DNA from: Pyronema omphalodes
Lineage: Eukaryota; Ascomycota; Pezizomycetes; Pezizales; Pyronemataceae
DNA length: 64,000 nucleotides
NCBI GenBank assembly: GCA_024516155.1
Contig: JAJJXM010000094.1
Span: 1-64,000 of the forward strand
Direction of reading: 5' to 3'
The notes under the pieces: model-generated
The model's input: only the letters and a program-made list of their open reading frames with translations
Told to the model about the DNA's origin: nothing
Databases searched by the model: none
Made by a program: the position numbers and the translations under genes
In this document: positions 45,815 through 58,928 of the stretch, in pieces
Numbering within the stretch: position 1 is the first letter of the stretch
Layout of the letters: every line of letters starts with the position of its first letter

Positions 45815-48211
45815 TAGTCTATCCTTTATGATTAATTTTAAGCTGATTAATTGCACAGCTTAAAAAAAAGCTTGATCTATGTGTTTCTTCTCTGTATTGA
45901 TATAGCGCTTTTTTTCTCACGACCGACACAGCACAATTATACATCACGGCAGGTTTCCGTTGGACGAAAAAATGGCTTGATGAACGGTTTGGTTTGATAA
46001 AAAAGATCGAAATTATGAATGATGGATTTTTCTTTTTCATTTTTTTCTGTCACTTCTTGTACAGAGATTAATTGAATTTTCTATTTTTCTTTTTTTAAAA
46101 AAAAAAATGCCAAAAAAAAAAGAAATATATATAATAAGCTTAATGATATTGAAAATTTATTCATCCATGGAGCAAAACTCATCCATCGTAAGCTATGCAA
46201 AAGGCAATAGTAAACTCACAGCCAAAAAATATCCATCACCAATAGTTCCGCACAACAAACCTACGTCATTATCTCGTCATTTATAATATCCAACGCCTTT
46301 TAACGGCTGCCGTCCTGTCATCCTGACGCACTGTTATCTCGGGAGTCGGTTTCATCTGCTGCGTCCAACGTCGTGCATAAGCGAGAAGCGAGACTTGGCA
46401 CCACTGTTCAACATTCATACATCTCGGTAAACTGCTGAACGGTAACTTTTGGATTTGGGGATTTGGGGATTTGGGGAATTGTTGTGTTTGTTTGTTTGTT
46501 TGTTTGTTTGTTTGTTTGTACAAGACCTGGCGTACATAGATATTCGCACACCAACTAAACGGATTTGTAACACTCTATGATACGTGATTAGTCTTGTGCT
46601 ATTTATTCGGTGTGATATAATAGATAAGCCCGTGAATTTGAGGGTTTTACTTTGTGGTTTGTGGTTTGTGGTTTGTGCTTTGTACTTTGTACTTTGTGGT
46701 TTATGGTTTATGGTTTATGGAACCTATTGCCTGGTATATACGAATCATGACTAACTTACCAACTAAAGAAATACACAATTACAATTATCCGTTGGTTTCC
46801 ACAAATGTCACAACCGCATGCGCACCCCATAACTCCAAGCGCACATCCACCATAGTTATTATATCACATAAGCACCACGCAAATGTAGAATAGAATGAAA
46901 CACAGCAGCAATCATTCCCGAAAAGAAGGTTTTTTCAAGGCTTAAGAAAAAATAGTACATTATTAGAGTGCAAAAATAATCACTAGAATGTACATATATT
47001 ATAGCGAGGCTTGATTTTTGCTGGGAACATGAGTTGTCCCCATCGAAACCCCACTGCACCGATGTACACGCTACACCGCTGCACCCGCTACACCCTCTGC
47101 TGCACCCGCTGCACCTGTTGATTGCTAGAAACAGCAGCAGCGGTATTTTTTTTTTTTTATTTTTTTTTTTTCTTTTTGTTTTCCAAATAGACCGACAAAT
47201 AACCCAGCGAAGTAATGATGCCACATTTCAGTGCCAGGAGCATTATTTATTCTTTCCGACTTTGACATTTTCTTTCTTAACGTTATGATGATTTAATTCA
47301 CTGATTAATTAATTCAGATAACAAAAATGCAAAGTATTTTTAGTTCAGCCTCGACTCTAGAGTAAAAGCTTTGATTTTTTTCTTAGGAGTTTTTAGGAGT
47401 TTTTTTTTGGAAATTTTATATAGATATATATATGTATGTGTATGTATGTATGTATGTGTATGTATGTGTATGTGTATATGTATGTGTATGTGTTATGTAT
47501 ATTTGAGTTAATTCTGAACTAATTGGTGCATCTTATTTTTTTTCTTGACATTATGAGGATAATAATGGTTCTATATATATATATATATGCGTTGCTATCA
47601 TCTATATTTTTGACAAGTTAAGATTTGCCCCGATAAATAGGTAGGTACAGTAGTGTCTCATGTAGAAAACTTTGTCGTGGTGTAGAGATTAGGAAGTTCT
47701 ACCAACCAAAATATGGAAATTAAGCCTTGGAGTTGGTAATGAATGACAATTACTGGAAATTCGAAGTATACTAAAAGGTACAAAAGGTAACAACAAAGGT
47801 ACCTGGTACATTAATGACTCTATTCTTCTTTATATACAGGAAGGAGGTTGTACGAGTAATGGTGTTTAAGCGAGATCTGATTGATCGATCTCTGACTTGA
47901 AAAAAATGCCGGATGAAGTACATAGCCAGCCAATAGCTAAAAATAAAAGTCGTGTCTTATGAACTACATACAGGCCGCAAGAGATCTTGAAAACCCCTTT
48001 TTCAATCTGGTTTGTTTAATTGTTAAGAAAACGTTCATGAATTCATCAGATGGAGATTTAGTGAAATCAATATCAATATCAATATCATTATGCAGATCAG
48101 GTTTTTTAATTCAAAATATATTCTCTAGCCCCCCATCCCCGCGTCCCCCCGTCCCCGCCACCGCCACCGCCACCGCTACTTCCTACTACCACAAAAAAGC
48201 ATTCTCCCTTT
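45815..48211. other. Convergent intergenic region with microsatellites
   Basis: The region lies between the 3' ends of the mannosyltransferase gene and VPS15. It holds GATTTGGG (46,449-46,475), GTTT (46,482-46,518), GTGGTTT/GTACTTT (46,651-46,715), a CTGCACCCG repeat (47,070-47,117), T runs (47,147-47,172), ATGT/GTAT (47,425-47,500) and CACCGC (48,160-48,175). No gene is seen. Confidence 0.65.
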
Positions 48212-51200
48212 CTACTGATAAATCACCACCATACCACCTCTATCAACACTAACAACCATTCCATAGGGCACCTCCAAAAACGCCACATCCATAACCGCCT
48301 CAAGATGAGTTTTCAGCAACAACTGTTGCTGCTGACTAATAACCGTACTCCTATTATTTCTTCCCTCTTTCTTTCTTCCTCTCTGACTTGGGGAGGTCTG
48401 AATACTAGACGCGGTATTATGACCTGTTAAAAAGCTTCTAATCCCACCCGATCCAGTCTGACTACTAGAAGAAACCACACTCTCCGTATCCGCCGCTTTA
48501 ACAGTTTCCGTATAAAGGGTTAAACCCACAGTAATCTGATTGGCAAGATAAACAGCCTTTCCATCAATCTCATCATCTTTCGCAATTCCATTGATAATGC
48601 AACTTGCCTCGATTCTAGAAGGGTTCCAGAACCGTATTTTTCTATCTGCTGCGGCGGTAAGGATGAATCCCATCGCTGCGCCATCCTGTTCGGAATCTTG
48701 ACATGCGACGAATGCTCTAATTCCTCGATCGACAGTAGCAGCAGCTGGTTCCATTGGATTGCAACTATTCCCGAAGCGATGAAGGATAGCTTCTGGGGTT
48801 TCATCATCCGGGTACCAAGGCTCATAAGAAGAGGGTATAGAAGATGTTGATCGAGAACCAGAACGATAGACTTCTCTGCAGAGGGATTTTTCAATATCCC
48901 ATAGGGTGAGTTCACCACTACCAGTTCCCCCGGCTACTAGAATCCATTTTTGTCTGGATTTTCCGGGGTGGGTTTGAAGACGGTGGATTGGGGTACTGCC
49001 GGGAAGTCCCCAGGATTTAATCCGGAGTTGGAAGCGGAGGTCCCAGAGTTCTAGGATTCCATGGGAGGTTCCTAGGACTAACCAATTATGGCGACGATCC
49101 AAACAAAAGCAAGTAGGAGTTCCATGATGGACAGGGTTTCTGAGGGTATAAAGGATATTCATAGTCCTAAGATCAAGAGCATGAATATTAGAGATATTAG
49201 TAGCAATCAACAAGATTGAATTTGATTCAGATTTGAAGTGTTCCATCCAAACGGCATATTCATTCGGATTTGGAAGTTGGTATTCTCTCATTACTTTCAG
49301 CTTTCCATATTTTGCGGCTGTGGATTGAAAGTCGACTTTAACCACGTGGATACTTCCGTCGACGGCTGCAGAGGCGAAACAGCGAGTGTTTTCGATGAAA
49401 CATAATGCTTTCACTTTACTGCCCTGTTTGTAGGTTTGTCGAGCGCGGAAGGCTACGTTTTTTTCTAACCGAGTGGAATCCCAGATCTTTACCGTGCCAT
49501 CATCTGAGGCGGTAACGAAGAAGTTATGATCTGGCGCACATACAACGCGGTTGATGGCCTCGGAGTGCTCGCCAAAGGAGGCAACGAAGGTGCATTCTGG
49601 TCTCCAAGGGCCACTGTTGTTGCGGCCGCTGCTCTTCTTGACCGGGGTGCGGTTGTTGACAGGGACGATAGTAGGGCCGAATTCCACAATATCGGAGGGG
49701 TAATTTTGAAGGTACATAGTGTCGAGGAGGTTCAAGATGTGTGGGTCGTTTCCATCGTAGGAATGGGCAGCACGGAAAAGGTGCTGAGGTTCCTCCGGAG
49801 GAGGGATGAAACCTCGGCTGAAGTCTTTGGGGAGAGGTGGCTCAAGCATTCCAAAAGCGGTTTCTGGGACTGTGCTAGTTTCTGCTAATGCCTTTGACGG
49901 CTCTCGTCGGTTGAGTAGACTTGCTTTACTGGCACTGTGTCGAAGAGCTGGACCATTCTTACTAGACGTTGGTGATAATAGGCTCTCACTACCCGTAATG
50001 TTGGGGTTCGATGTCTGCTGTGAGTTCATGGAGTTTCTGGTTGCGTCCATATGTAAGGAGGAAGGCACGGGTGTTGCGGAACCAGAGTCGGATGCACTAC
50101 CAGGCTCTATATTGCGGTATTGACGAGCTGCTGTAGTTCGTAACTGTAGCTTGGATGCCGTTCTCAAAGGATTGTCTATCGTCCTTGAAGCATCCATCAA
50201 GGCATCTGCAATGGTTGTTGGCCTGGTGAGATCCCGTGATCCATTGGTAGGAAGATGGAAGAAGCTCTCATTCTCGTCAAAGAATATTGTTTGTGGGGTA
50301 ATGTCAAGATTCTTGAGTGATATAACGCCAGCAAGAATTGAATGAGTACTGTCTGAAGAGAGCCTATTCCTCGATTTTGCCATACGCCAAATGTATTCAC
50401 GCAAGGCAACAATCTTCCATTCGTCCTCAGCAGTCATACCCAGATTCCGCATTTTAGCAAGCCAGGATTCATCTTCTGCGTTTTTGGTATTGGACTGACG
50501 AATACTGCCCTTTGTCAAAAGGTCCCGGTTAGACAAAGGTCGGGGTACAAAGGTAGTGGTGATTCCCGAGGTGAATAGTCGCTGTCCTTGAGCCGAAACC
50601 CAAAATAAACCCTCTCGTGTCGAGGTTGCCCAGGTCACGGCCATATCGAACACCGTGCGAGATAGCTATTCAGTCAGCAAAGTACACAGAGGCATGCATG
50701 AGAAAATTTGCATACCGGTTTCTTGATGTTTTCCAATAGGTTAATTGGAGATATTTCCACCAGTTCTGTCTTCAAATATGGCTGTACCAGCGGATATATG
50801 ATGCAGTAAATATCTGCTGGTGCTAGCCACTTGGTACTAGCAACAATACATCCAATTGCACTCTGTCGGATCCAAATGTTTGGATGCATTGTAAATCTTC
50901 CGATAATATCAACCAGTTCCCAGATCTTGCTACGTTGGTACAACCCAAGCTCGGTCATACTCGCAATGGCTCTGAGGACCTTCTCAACCACAAACTCCTC
51001 CGGGTCTGTCAAGCTTTGCACCATTAAAGGCATGATGTATTCTTCTAAAGCGACACTGCCCAGGTACGTCGCAATTCCAGTGATGGTCTCAAAGAACGCC
51101 GCTCGCAAGATCCAATTCTGATCATTGAGATAAGTGTTCAAATGGCTGAGGATAATATCGTTCGCCTTATTCTGACCAAAGAATACACATAACCTGGAAA

Positions 51201-53111
51201 CAGATCTCAAAAATGCTCGGCGTACTGCCGGGTCACTATCGGTTAATAACGCTTTAGCATGATCCTGAAAGAAAATAATAAGGGTATTCTTCGACGTGTC
51301 AAAGAGAACTTGGGCCGATGCCATGTCACTACCAGGTTCCGCTTCCGGATCTGTCATCGGCAAAGCACCGTCGGCACGGAGAGCCTGGGTCATATCGAGG
51401 AAACGCGATGCACTATTGGCCAGTGATGCAAGGCATGATGCATAAGTGGCACGCACGAGCGGACTCTCGCTGGTGGCAAATTGTGCGATTTTCGGCAGGA
51501 TGTAGTCCGGGAATACGTGTGAGTTGGTTGGTGATGCAACCTCGACGAGTTCCATCTATCATACTAGTCAATAACTGCGAAGAAGTGTTCCAAATATGAG
51601 AAAGGCGGAGCTACCAATTGAGTCAAGGTCCGTATGACAGATACCTGGACAATGATACTCTCATCATTCAGAAGAGCAACGAGGTATGGCAAGCATCTAT
51701 CCATCTTTGCTTCATCTGTGATTCGCTCTGCAAACGCAAGCATCAAGTCACAGCCGCGCACTCGAGATCCTGTTCTTGATGTGTTTCTGATTGACGAAGC
51801 TACGAGGCTGAGGAAAATAAGAGTGCCATCATCAGATGTAACATTCCTTCTTCGTACAGCAGAAGATTTCCTTTGGTAATTTGGTATGTCTAGATGGACC
51901 GGAAACATGCTGCCTGAGGACGCTTTATGGTTTGGGTCGTTATTTGTATCATATCCAAGGAAAAAGGAAATTTTGTCAAAATCGTGGTACAATCTGTCTA
52001 TTCTATCGTCTGAGCGGCCATAGTTGTCGTTATCTGTCTCCGCTGTGTTGCGCCCAGCAGTAGGATCGGTAACAAAGCCAATGTATTGATGCAAGAAGCT
52101 GTAGAAGTATTCTGGGAAAGCCTTTCGACGCCATTCTTCGAGATATTTCTCTGCCGAATTTCTATGAGTCCAGTCAAGGCTTATCATATGTTTTACCAGC
52201 TCGCGGATATCTTTATCCTCAATCTTGGCTAGGTATGGGGATGGGTCGTATTCTCCAGCTCGGTATTTGAACAGCTGCGAAAGGGTAAAGAGAGGTGTAC
52301 CCTCCAGAAAAAGCTCCGCTATAACGCATCCCAAACTAAAGATGTCCATTTCATCTGTAAGAGGTGCATCCTCTGCTCTCTTTTGGCCGGCGTCAAGAAA
52401 ACGCTCCGGCGCAACGTAGCATATTCTCCGTAGAGATGTGTCGAAGAAGTAGGAAAAGTCGGCAGGGTTGTCCGCAGGGAGGTATGTAGGTTTGAATGGA
52501 GCAAAATCCGAAAGGTAAATCCAATTCCATGACGTTACGAGTACATTTTCTGCTTTGATGTCTCCATGGTGTACGCCCCGCGCATGGCAATCCCGAAGAC
52601 CACACAGTAGCTGGAAGGCGATCCACTTTTTCTCGATTTCTTCCAAAAATGGACGTGTACTACTCAAGTTAGTAGTCTGTAGTCATCGCCTCTGGATCGG
52701 AGAGGCATGAGAACCTTATGCGATCATATAAACTGCTGTAGAGGTATTGGCGGACTAGGTATGCGGCGCGATCGGTTTCGACGACTCGTTCGTATGGGAA
52801 AGCGTTCACGACGCCTTCCAAAGCTTCCTGATCACCTATATAACTATGAGCTTTTATACAGAGCTAGTGGTAGTACGGCTGGACAACACACGAGTGATTC
52901 GCTCTCGGTGACGGTCAAGCTGGGAGCTCTGCGGGGATTTCGCAAAGATCTTGACGACGACTAATCCATCCGCATGTTTCGCTCTGATTGTTTTAAGAAA
53001 CCTTGCCGAACCCAAGGACTTTTCGTAGGAGATGTCGGAAAGCTCAGGAATATCGATACCGGCACGGGCATTGCCATCCGCGACAGCTACGGAGGAGTAG
53101 TTTTGTCCCAT
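48212..53111 (-). CDS. VPS15: Vps15, protein-kinase-like regulatory subunit of the Vps34 PI3-kinase complex
   Basis: Five exons: 53111-52892, 52835-52715, 52659-51615, 51555-50716 and 50665-48212. They sum to 4,680 bp (1,559 residues), normal for fungal Vps15. MGQNYS gives Gly2 for myristoylation, the known membrane anchor of yeast Vps15. The kinase domain follows (residues ~25-330): VVVKIF, HHGDIKAENVLVTSW, a DFA in place of DFG, and APERF. HEAT repeats span ~350-750, and a C-terminal WD40 propeller starts near ~1090 (TASDDGTVKIWD, WLVLGTSHGILELWDLRF, ILTAAADRKIRFWN). The protein holds Vps34 on endosomal and autophagic membranes and is needed for making PI3P. A serine/asparagine-rich linker (~900-1060) precedes the propeller. 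It is divergent from the RCC1 gene. Confidence 0.95.
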
Positions 53112-55480
53112 GTCTCACAGTTCACTCTGGAGGCGAGCAACGACACTTATAGCTATTTCGGTAACCGGAGGTCATCAAAACAAGGACATTCGTTTCGGCC
53201 TTCGCTTCTGAGGGTCCAACGATTCGCTCGGGATGGTTTGTCGTGCACTGCGTACTTCTTAGGTGTATCGGTGGGCTACTCTTGTGAGCAGGTCGGCCTG
53301 ACATCGTAGCTTTGGATGGAGTTACAGCTGCATGCACGGTGCACCCGACAACATCCCTGGGTTACCCGCTCTGTACCTTTTTTATTTGGAGAAAGCGACC
53401 AGGCACAATGATGAACTTTGCCAGAGACGGAAACCCCCTACGTATGTATAAAGCTCGGGCAGATGAAGAAGCTGATGAGAGCGGGGTTACGATATGACGG
53501 CAAACATAAAACAAGCTGGGGTTGATAATCACCGGTCAGCAGCTCTTATCTGATGACGGGCCGAGCCAGTTGCACGATGACTACATACAGCAGCTAGTAT
53601 ATAGGTTGTTTTGGCTGAGCTAATATTGAATTGAATGATGACAAAGCACGCGCAGTGATCGTGTGGATATGGGACCATATGATGTGATTGCGAAACTTTC
53701 ACTGAATGTGCAGTCACTACGAATACCCAGTCCATGTACTCACTGAAACTGTTATTCTTCGAGTACTTATTCATGATGGGTATCAAGGAATTACGCCGAA
53801 GATATTTGCACTCAATGCATGCATGAAGCCCTAGACAATAGTACATGCGATTTCCTTCACGACAGTGTCTAGTTCTTTAAATGCAAGATCGAAGTTGAAA
53901 CTAAAGAAAGCTGCATGACCACGAATGTCAGGCGTACAGCCAGCAAGTGCCACCATAAACGCTTCACAGTGTGTAGAATCGTATTTGCTGTTTGTGTATG
54001 TATTATTTCAATATGTTGATCTTCGGGCTGAATATGGCACATAGGCCTCGGCGTCGGTTGCGCTTGCGACTTGGAACTGTCGTCGTCAGTTCGCTCTGGG
54101 CTGCCGTAGTCGCACTTAATAGCAACCGAGCAACGGCACATCCCACCACCACCACCACATTCACCGCCAAACGGCAAATTCTTGCTTTTCAGCACTATTC
54201 TCGCTTTTCTCGAGGCTCCAGTTGTCTAGAGCCACCCTCCCCTGGGAGTGCATTGATGAATCGAATATGTAACACATTTCGAACGCAACAGCTGTGGTTG
54301 AGAAGCGGTAGTCACGCAATCTCACCCGGTCTGTGTACGCCCGATCGGGACTTTTGTTATTGACGCGTGAACCTTCTCAGCATCAAAACACTGTGGATGT
54401 CTTGTTTGGGACTGGACATGGTCATCAACGCTGTGCCGTCTTGCATTATACGCACAATTCCGGTAATGGCACCATATGATTCCGATGATTCTGAGCAGAC
54501 AGAAATAAAAATACCTTTGATGGAAGGCCACAGTGTCGACATTTCTATCTGACACTCTCTGTCGTCGCGTCTTGAGCTATGCTAGTGCGGATGGCCGCTT
54601 GCAAAGATTTCCTCGGAATGGGAATTTTCCTTAATTCCGAATGTAAACAATTGAATTCTGTTTCGTGTCGAAAAGGGCTGTTGTTGGTCAGAGTTTTTCA
54701 TTTCATCACTTTTCATCGTGGGTTTGAGAGTCCGAATGGTCAATTCAAAATATGTCGATTTCGCCGCCGTAGGGTCCACATTGGACTGCCTCTCATATCT
54801 GTCTCATTCATCATCAACCCCCCATTCTAAAATATGTATCATTACGCAGTCAACCCATTATAAAAAAGCACACATATATATAGTCTTGTAATTACAGCCA
54901 TTCAGCTCTCATCCTTCTCATCATCAGTCTCGTCTTGTCTGTTTGTGGTTGGCCGATCTGTGTGATTCTTCCCTTCATTGCTGCTGCTGTCCCTGTTTGT
55001 TGGCTTTTTCGCCTGGCAGGCACACCCCCGAACCCTTCCCAATCACCCCCAACCCACGCACAACCCCATCACACCCCGGCTACCCTAGACTACCAAAAAG
55101 GAACCGCACCCTTCTCTCTGCCCGATTTCTCCCAAGACTGGAGAATTCCACACAAGTCCGAAGGTATAATTCCTCGACACCACCCACTACGACTCAGTCT
55201 TTGCATCTACGTCTACCTGTCTCTATTGCGACATCCTCACAAATCCTTTTTCAGTTTTATCCACTCCGTCTACTCTTTTGAACCCGCTTCAATTGGTCGC
55301 ATCAAGAAGTAAACAGAAACTTCTTTTTGCCCTTTTTTCTTCCAAACACACTTCAGAATACTCTCTGGTAACTTTCTTCCTCCCAATGCGAATTTTCTCT
55401 TCTTCCTTTATCCAACGCTTACCAGCGCGTGCAAAGACTTAACTTTCACTACCTCCAACACTACTACTACATATACAACC
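53112..55480. other. Long divergent intergenic region between VPS15 and RCC1
   Basis: At about 2.4 kb this is long for two housekeeping genes. Short frames (53,992-54,363 on plus; 53,529-53,846 and 53,869-54,195 on minus) show no domain or splice continuation. The last ~550 bp before the RCC1 start are rich in C/T and include a TATATATAG stretch near 54,875, consistent with a promoter and leader. Confidence 0.55.
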
Positions 55481-57379
55481 ATGCCTCCGAAGCGCGTCAC
55501 CAAGCGTAAGGCCGACGCCTTAGAGGAGTCCACCACTGCAACCAACCAGGTCGTCGCCGACGCGCCCATTGAGACTGAAAAGCCCACTCCCAAGAAGGCA
55601 GCAGCTCCCAAGAAGGCGACCGCTACTAAGAAGGCCGCCGCTGCTCCCACGCGCGTCAGCTCCCGCGCCCCTCCTAAGAAATCCACTTCCGACATCTCCG
55701 AGCCCCCCGCAAAGAAGCAGCGTTCTTCCCCCAAGGAGAAGGCAGCTCCTAAGGAGAAGGCAGCACCCAAGGAGAAGGCCGCACCCAAGGAGAAGGCAGC
55801 ACCTAAGGAGAAGGCCGCACCCAAGGAGAAGGCCGCCGCCGCGAAGGCCACCAAGGCCGGAAGACCCGCCGCGAAAGTCGCTGGCAAGCCCATTGACGCA
55901 AAGAAGGTTGAGAAGAAGAAGGCTGCTCCTAAAGTCAAAGCCGTCCCCAAGCCCAAGGCCGCCCCCAAGGAGAAGCCCGCCCCTAAGCCCAAGGCAGCTC
56001 CCAAAGAGAAGCCCGCTCCCAAGCCCAAGGCGCCCCCCAAGGAGAAGCCCGCCCCTAAGCCCCTCGCTAAGCTCACCTCCCCTCCCACCGAGAAATTGAG
56101 CATCTTCGCCTTCGGAACCGGTGAGCTTGGAGAACTCGGACTCGGCCCTCAGCCTAACGCCAAGATTGTCAAGCGTCCGAGATTAAACGCTTTCCTTGAC
56201 AGAGAGTCTGTTGGAATCTCCGCCATTGCTTACGGTGGTATGCACGGAGTATGCTTGACCCACGATGGAAAGGTCTACACCTGGGGAGTCAACGACTTGG
56301 GAGCTCTTGGACGTATCACCTCTTCCGACGGCGACAAGTTGAAGGATGCCAACGAGGATTCCGACTCCGAGGATGAGGAAAACAACCCTTTGAACGAGGA
56401 TGAATCCACTCCCAAGCTAGTTACCTTCCCTGAGGAAACTATTATCACCCGCGTCGCTGCCGGTGACTCTATCACCTTTGCCGTCACTGATACTGGTCTT
56501 GTCTACGGATGGGGAACTTTCCGTAGCAACGAGGGAGTTTTGGGATTCTCTTCCTCCACCCGTATCCAGCAGACCCCCGTCTTGATCAAGGAGCTTAAGA
56601 ACATTGTGTCCATCGTATGTGGTAACGACCACGCCATCGCATTGGACAACAAGGGAACCGCCTGGGCCTGGGGAAGCGGACAGCAATCTCAGCTTGGCCG
56701 CCGTGTGGTTGAGCGCACCAGACTCCAGGGAACCATCCCCCGTGAGATTGGAATCCCCCGCAAGAAGGTCGCCTCCATTCACTCCGGCTCTTACCACTCT
56801 TTCGCCATCACCACTGATGGCCTTGTCTACGCCTGGGGACTCAACACCTTCGCTCAGTGCGGTATCTACCAGGACCAGGACCAGAAGGATGAGGGATCCT
56901 CCAGCATCGTTCAGGTCCCTACTCGCGTTAAGAGCCTCGAGAAATGGAAGATCGTCGACCTCGACGGAGGTGACCGCCACTCCATCGCCTTGAGTTCCGA
57001 GGGTGATTTGTTGGCCTGGGGACGTATGGATGCCCACCAAGTTGGAATTTCCCACGAGAAGGTTCCCCAGGAGGATGTGATCTTGGATGTCTCCGGAAAG
57101 CCCAGATGTTTGATCGTTCCTCATGTTATCATGCCCCAGAAGTTCTCCGCAATTGCTTCCGGTACTAACCACAACATTGCTATCGAGAAGGAAAATGGTG
57201 TTGCTTACTCTTGGGGTTTCGGTGATATGCATCAGTGTGGAATTGGTGCTGAGAATGATGTGCCTGAACCTACTAAGATTGAGAACACCGCTGTCAAGGA
57301 TGTCACCCTCAAGATGGCTGCTTGTGGTGGACAGGTCTCGCTTTTGGCTGGTGTCCCCAAGACTCCTGCTAGCTCATAA
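55481..57379 (+). CDS. SRM1: Ran guanine-nucleotide exchange factor, RCC1/Srm1/Pim1 family
   Basis: This is a single exon of 632 residues. The N-terminal 200 residues are a very basic Lys/Ala/Pro tail: MPPKRVTKRKADALEE, a TPKKAAAPKKATATKKAA segment, six KEKAAP hexamers (about residues 86-121), then alternating KPAPKPKAAPKE units. Residues ~205-630 are a seven-bladed RCC1 propeller: FGTGELGELGLG, GGMHGVCLTHDGKVYTWGVND, GNDHAIALDNKGTAWAWGSG, SGSYHSFAITTDGLVYAWG, GGDRHSIALSSEGDLLAWG and GTNHNIAIEKENGVAYSWG. The protein loads Ran with GTP on chromatin, driving nuclear transport and spindle assembly. The tail is much longer than in yeast or human RCC1 and resembles linker-histone tails, so it probably binds nucleosomal DNA. 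Blade one carries an acidic insert (DEDSDSEDEENN). Confidence 0.95.
   Translation: MPPKRVTKRKADALEESTTATNQVVADAPIETEKPTPKKAAAPKKATATKKAAAAPTRVSSRAPPKKSTSDISEPPAKKQRSSPKEKAAPKEKAAPKEKAAPKEKAAPKEKAAPKEKAAAAKATKAGRPAAKVAGKPIDAKKVEKKKAAPKVKAVPKPKAAPKEKPAPKPKAAPKEKPAPKPKAPPKEKPAPKPLAKLTSPPTEKLSIFAFGTGELGELGLGPQPNAKIVKRPRLNAFLDRESVGISAIAYGGMHGVCLTHDGKVYTWGVNDLGALGRITSSDGDKLKDANEDSDSEDEENNPLNEDESTPKLVTFPEETIITRVAAGDSITFAVTDTGLVYGWGTFRSNEGVLGFSSSTRIQQTPVLIKELKNIVSIVCGNDHAIALDNKGTAWAWGSGQQSQLGRRVVERTRLQGTIPREIGIPRKKVASIHSGSYHSFAITTDGLVYAWGLNTFAQCGIYQDQDQKDEGSSSIVQVPTRVKSLEKWKIVDLDGGDRHSIALSSEGDLLAWGRMDAHQVGISHEKVPQEDVILDVSGKPRCLIVPHVIMPQKFSAIASGTNHNIAIEKENGVAYSWGFGDMHQCGIGAENDVPEPTKIENTAVKDVTLKMAACGGQVSLLAGVPKTPASS
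55721..56060 (+). repeat. In-frame KEKAAP / KPAPKPK codon repeats within the RCC1 gene
   Basis: An 18-bp unit of the AAGGAGAAGGCAGCACCC type is repeated about six times (55,733-55,838). A variant encoding KEKPAPKPKAAP is then repeated three times (55,964-56,060). Units differ mainly at third codon positions (GCA/GCC/GCT, CCC/CCT), which suggests selection for the peptide. Confidence 0.85.
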
Positions 57380-58893
57380 GGGAGAGGGGAGGTAGATGGT
57401 CGGAGGTGGGATATGGGTGTACGTTAGGAAGGTGCGGAAAAAATGATGAGTAAGGATAGGCTTATGAGAACAATAGCAGTAGCAGGATAGGAGGAACCGG
57501 ATGGGAGGAAACCGAATTGGAAAGGGAAGGAAAAGGAAAGGGAAGGGAAGGAAAGAAGGATGCAAGGAGGAATAAGGAAGCAGTACATTGGGTTTTGTAG
57601 GAAGAGTGTAACGGAAAGGAACGGAAGGACTGGAGAACAAAGGAACAAAGGAACGGGGGAACGGGGAATATACCATCATAACGACGTTTTAGTTATTTGT
57701 CTGTTTTTTTTTTTCATGTCGTTTTTTTTTTCACGATTCTGGAATAAGGAATAAGGAATAAGGATTCAAGATTAAGGATTAAGGATTAGGATTGGGATTG
57801 GGTTACACGTGTTTTTTCTTAGTTGTTTTTTAGTTTTTCTCTTTCTCTTTTTTTTGCTGTGTATGCTTGTTAGTTATTACTGCTACTTTCGTTGCGTTTT
57901 TATTGTACGGATTAAGGATTAGATCGAAGCTTTTTTTTTTTTTAGCTTTCGTTTTTGTCGATTTGTCGATTTGTCGATTTCTCGGGTTTGCGGGGCTTTT
58001 TGTTTTCTTTGAGGTTAAATTAGGGTTATGGTTGTTAATTGATTGATTAATTGATTGATTGGTTGTTGGTTAATAACACTATGATATTTATATTATATTA
58101 TATTATACTATATATGTGAAGATCTTAAAAAATATCGGTACATTTATGATTTGGATACACTTCTTGAATTTTTGGGGGTTTGGGGTTTTGTGTTTTGTGT
58201 TTTGTTCATTTTCTCTGTTTTTTTTTTTTTTATTTTATTTTTATTTTTATTTTTTTTTTATTTTTTTATCTATCTATTCCATCTATTCCATCTATTCCAT
58301 CTATTCCATCTATTCCATCTATTCCATCTATTCCATCTATTCCATCTATTCCATCTACATAAATATATATCTTCCTACTACCAAAAGTCACCTAGAGAGA
58401 AAGAAAGAGAACAAGTCCCAGTGCCGGTGTCGGTGTCGGTGTCGGTGTTGGTGTACTTGAGCGCACGGTATACGGAAGTAGAGTTTCCACAGTTAAATTG
58501 TAGACTGAATACAGGTATGTTTTTGAATTTCAGATGCGATACTTGGGAAGAGTTAAGAGTTAAGAGCATCATCATCATCATCATCATACTGCATCATCAC
58601 AAATACCATTCAAGTCAACCAAGTCAACCAACCAAGCCAACCATGCCAACCTACGAAAAAAAGGAGCAAAAAAGGAGCAAAAAAAAAAAAAAAAACAACA
58701 CGGAATCACAGTCATAACTTCTGCTTTACCTAAAATCCTTTTTTTTTTTTCTGATTCACTACTACTCTGCTATGTTATACAGCCAGCTAAGCTAAGCTAA
58801 AAAGAAAAAAAGAAAATCACGCAATCAATCAATTAATCAAATAAAAGCACTCCATATCCCATATCCCATTTCCCATTTCCATTTCTAATATAT

Positions 58894-58928
<35 letters not shown>

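Noticed and set aside
53869..54363. Overlapping frames of 108-123 codons on both strands between VPS15 and RCC1
   Set aside because: They have no domain, no intron signals that extend them and no similarity I recognise. They may be noise or a leader, but a gene cannot be supported.
55408..57232. Long minus-strand frames opposite the RCC1 gene (231 and 271 codons)
   Set aside because: They mirror the codon bias and KEKAAP repeats of the sense gene, and their peptides (GAAFSLGAAFSLG and similar) match no family. RCC1 on the plus strand explains the sequence.
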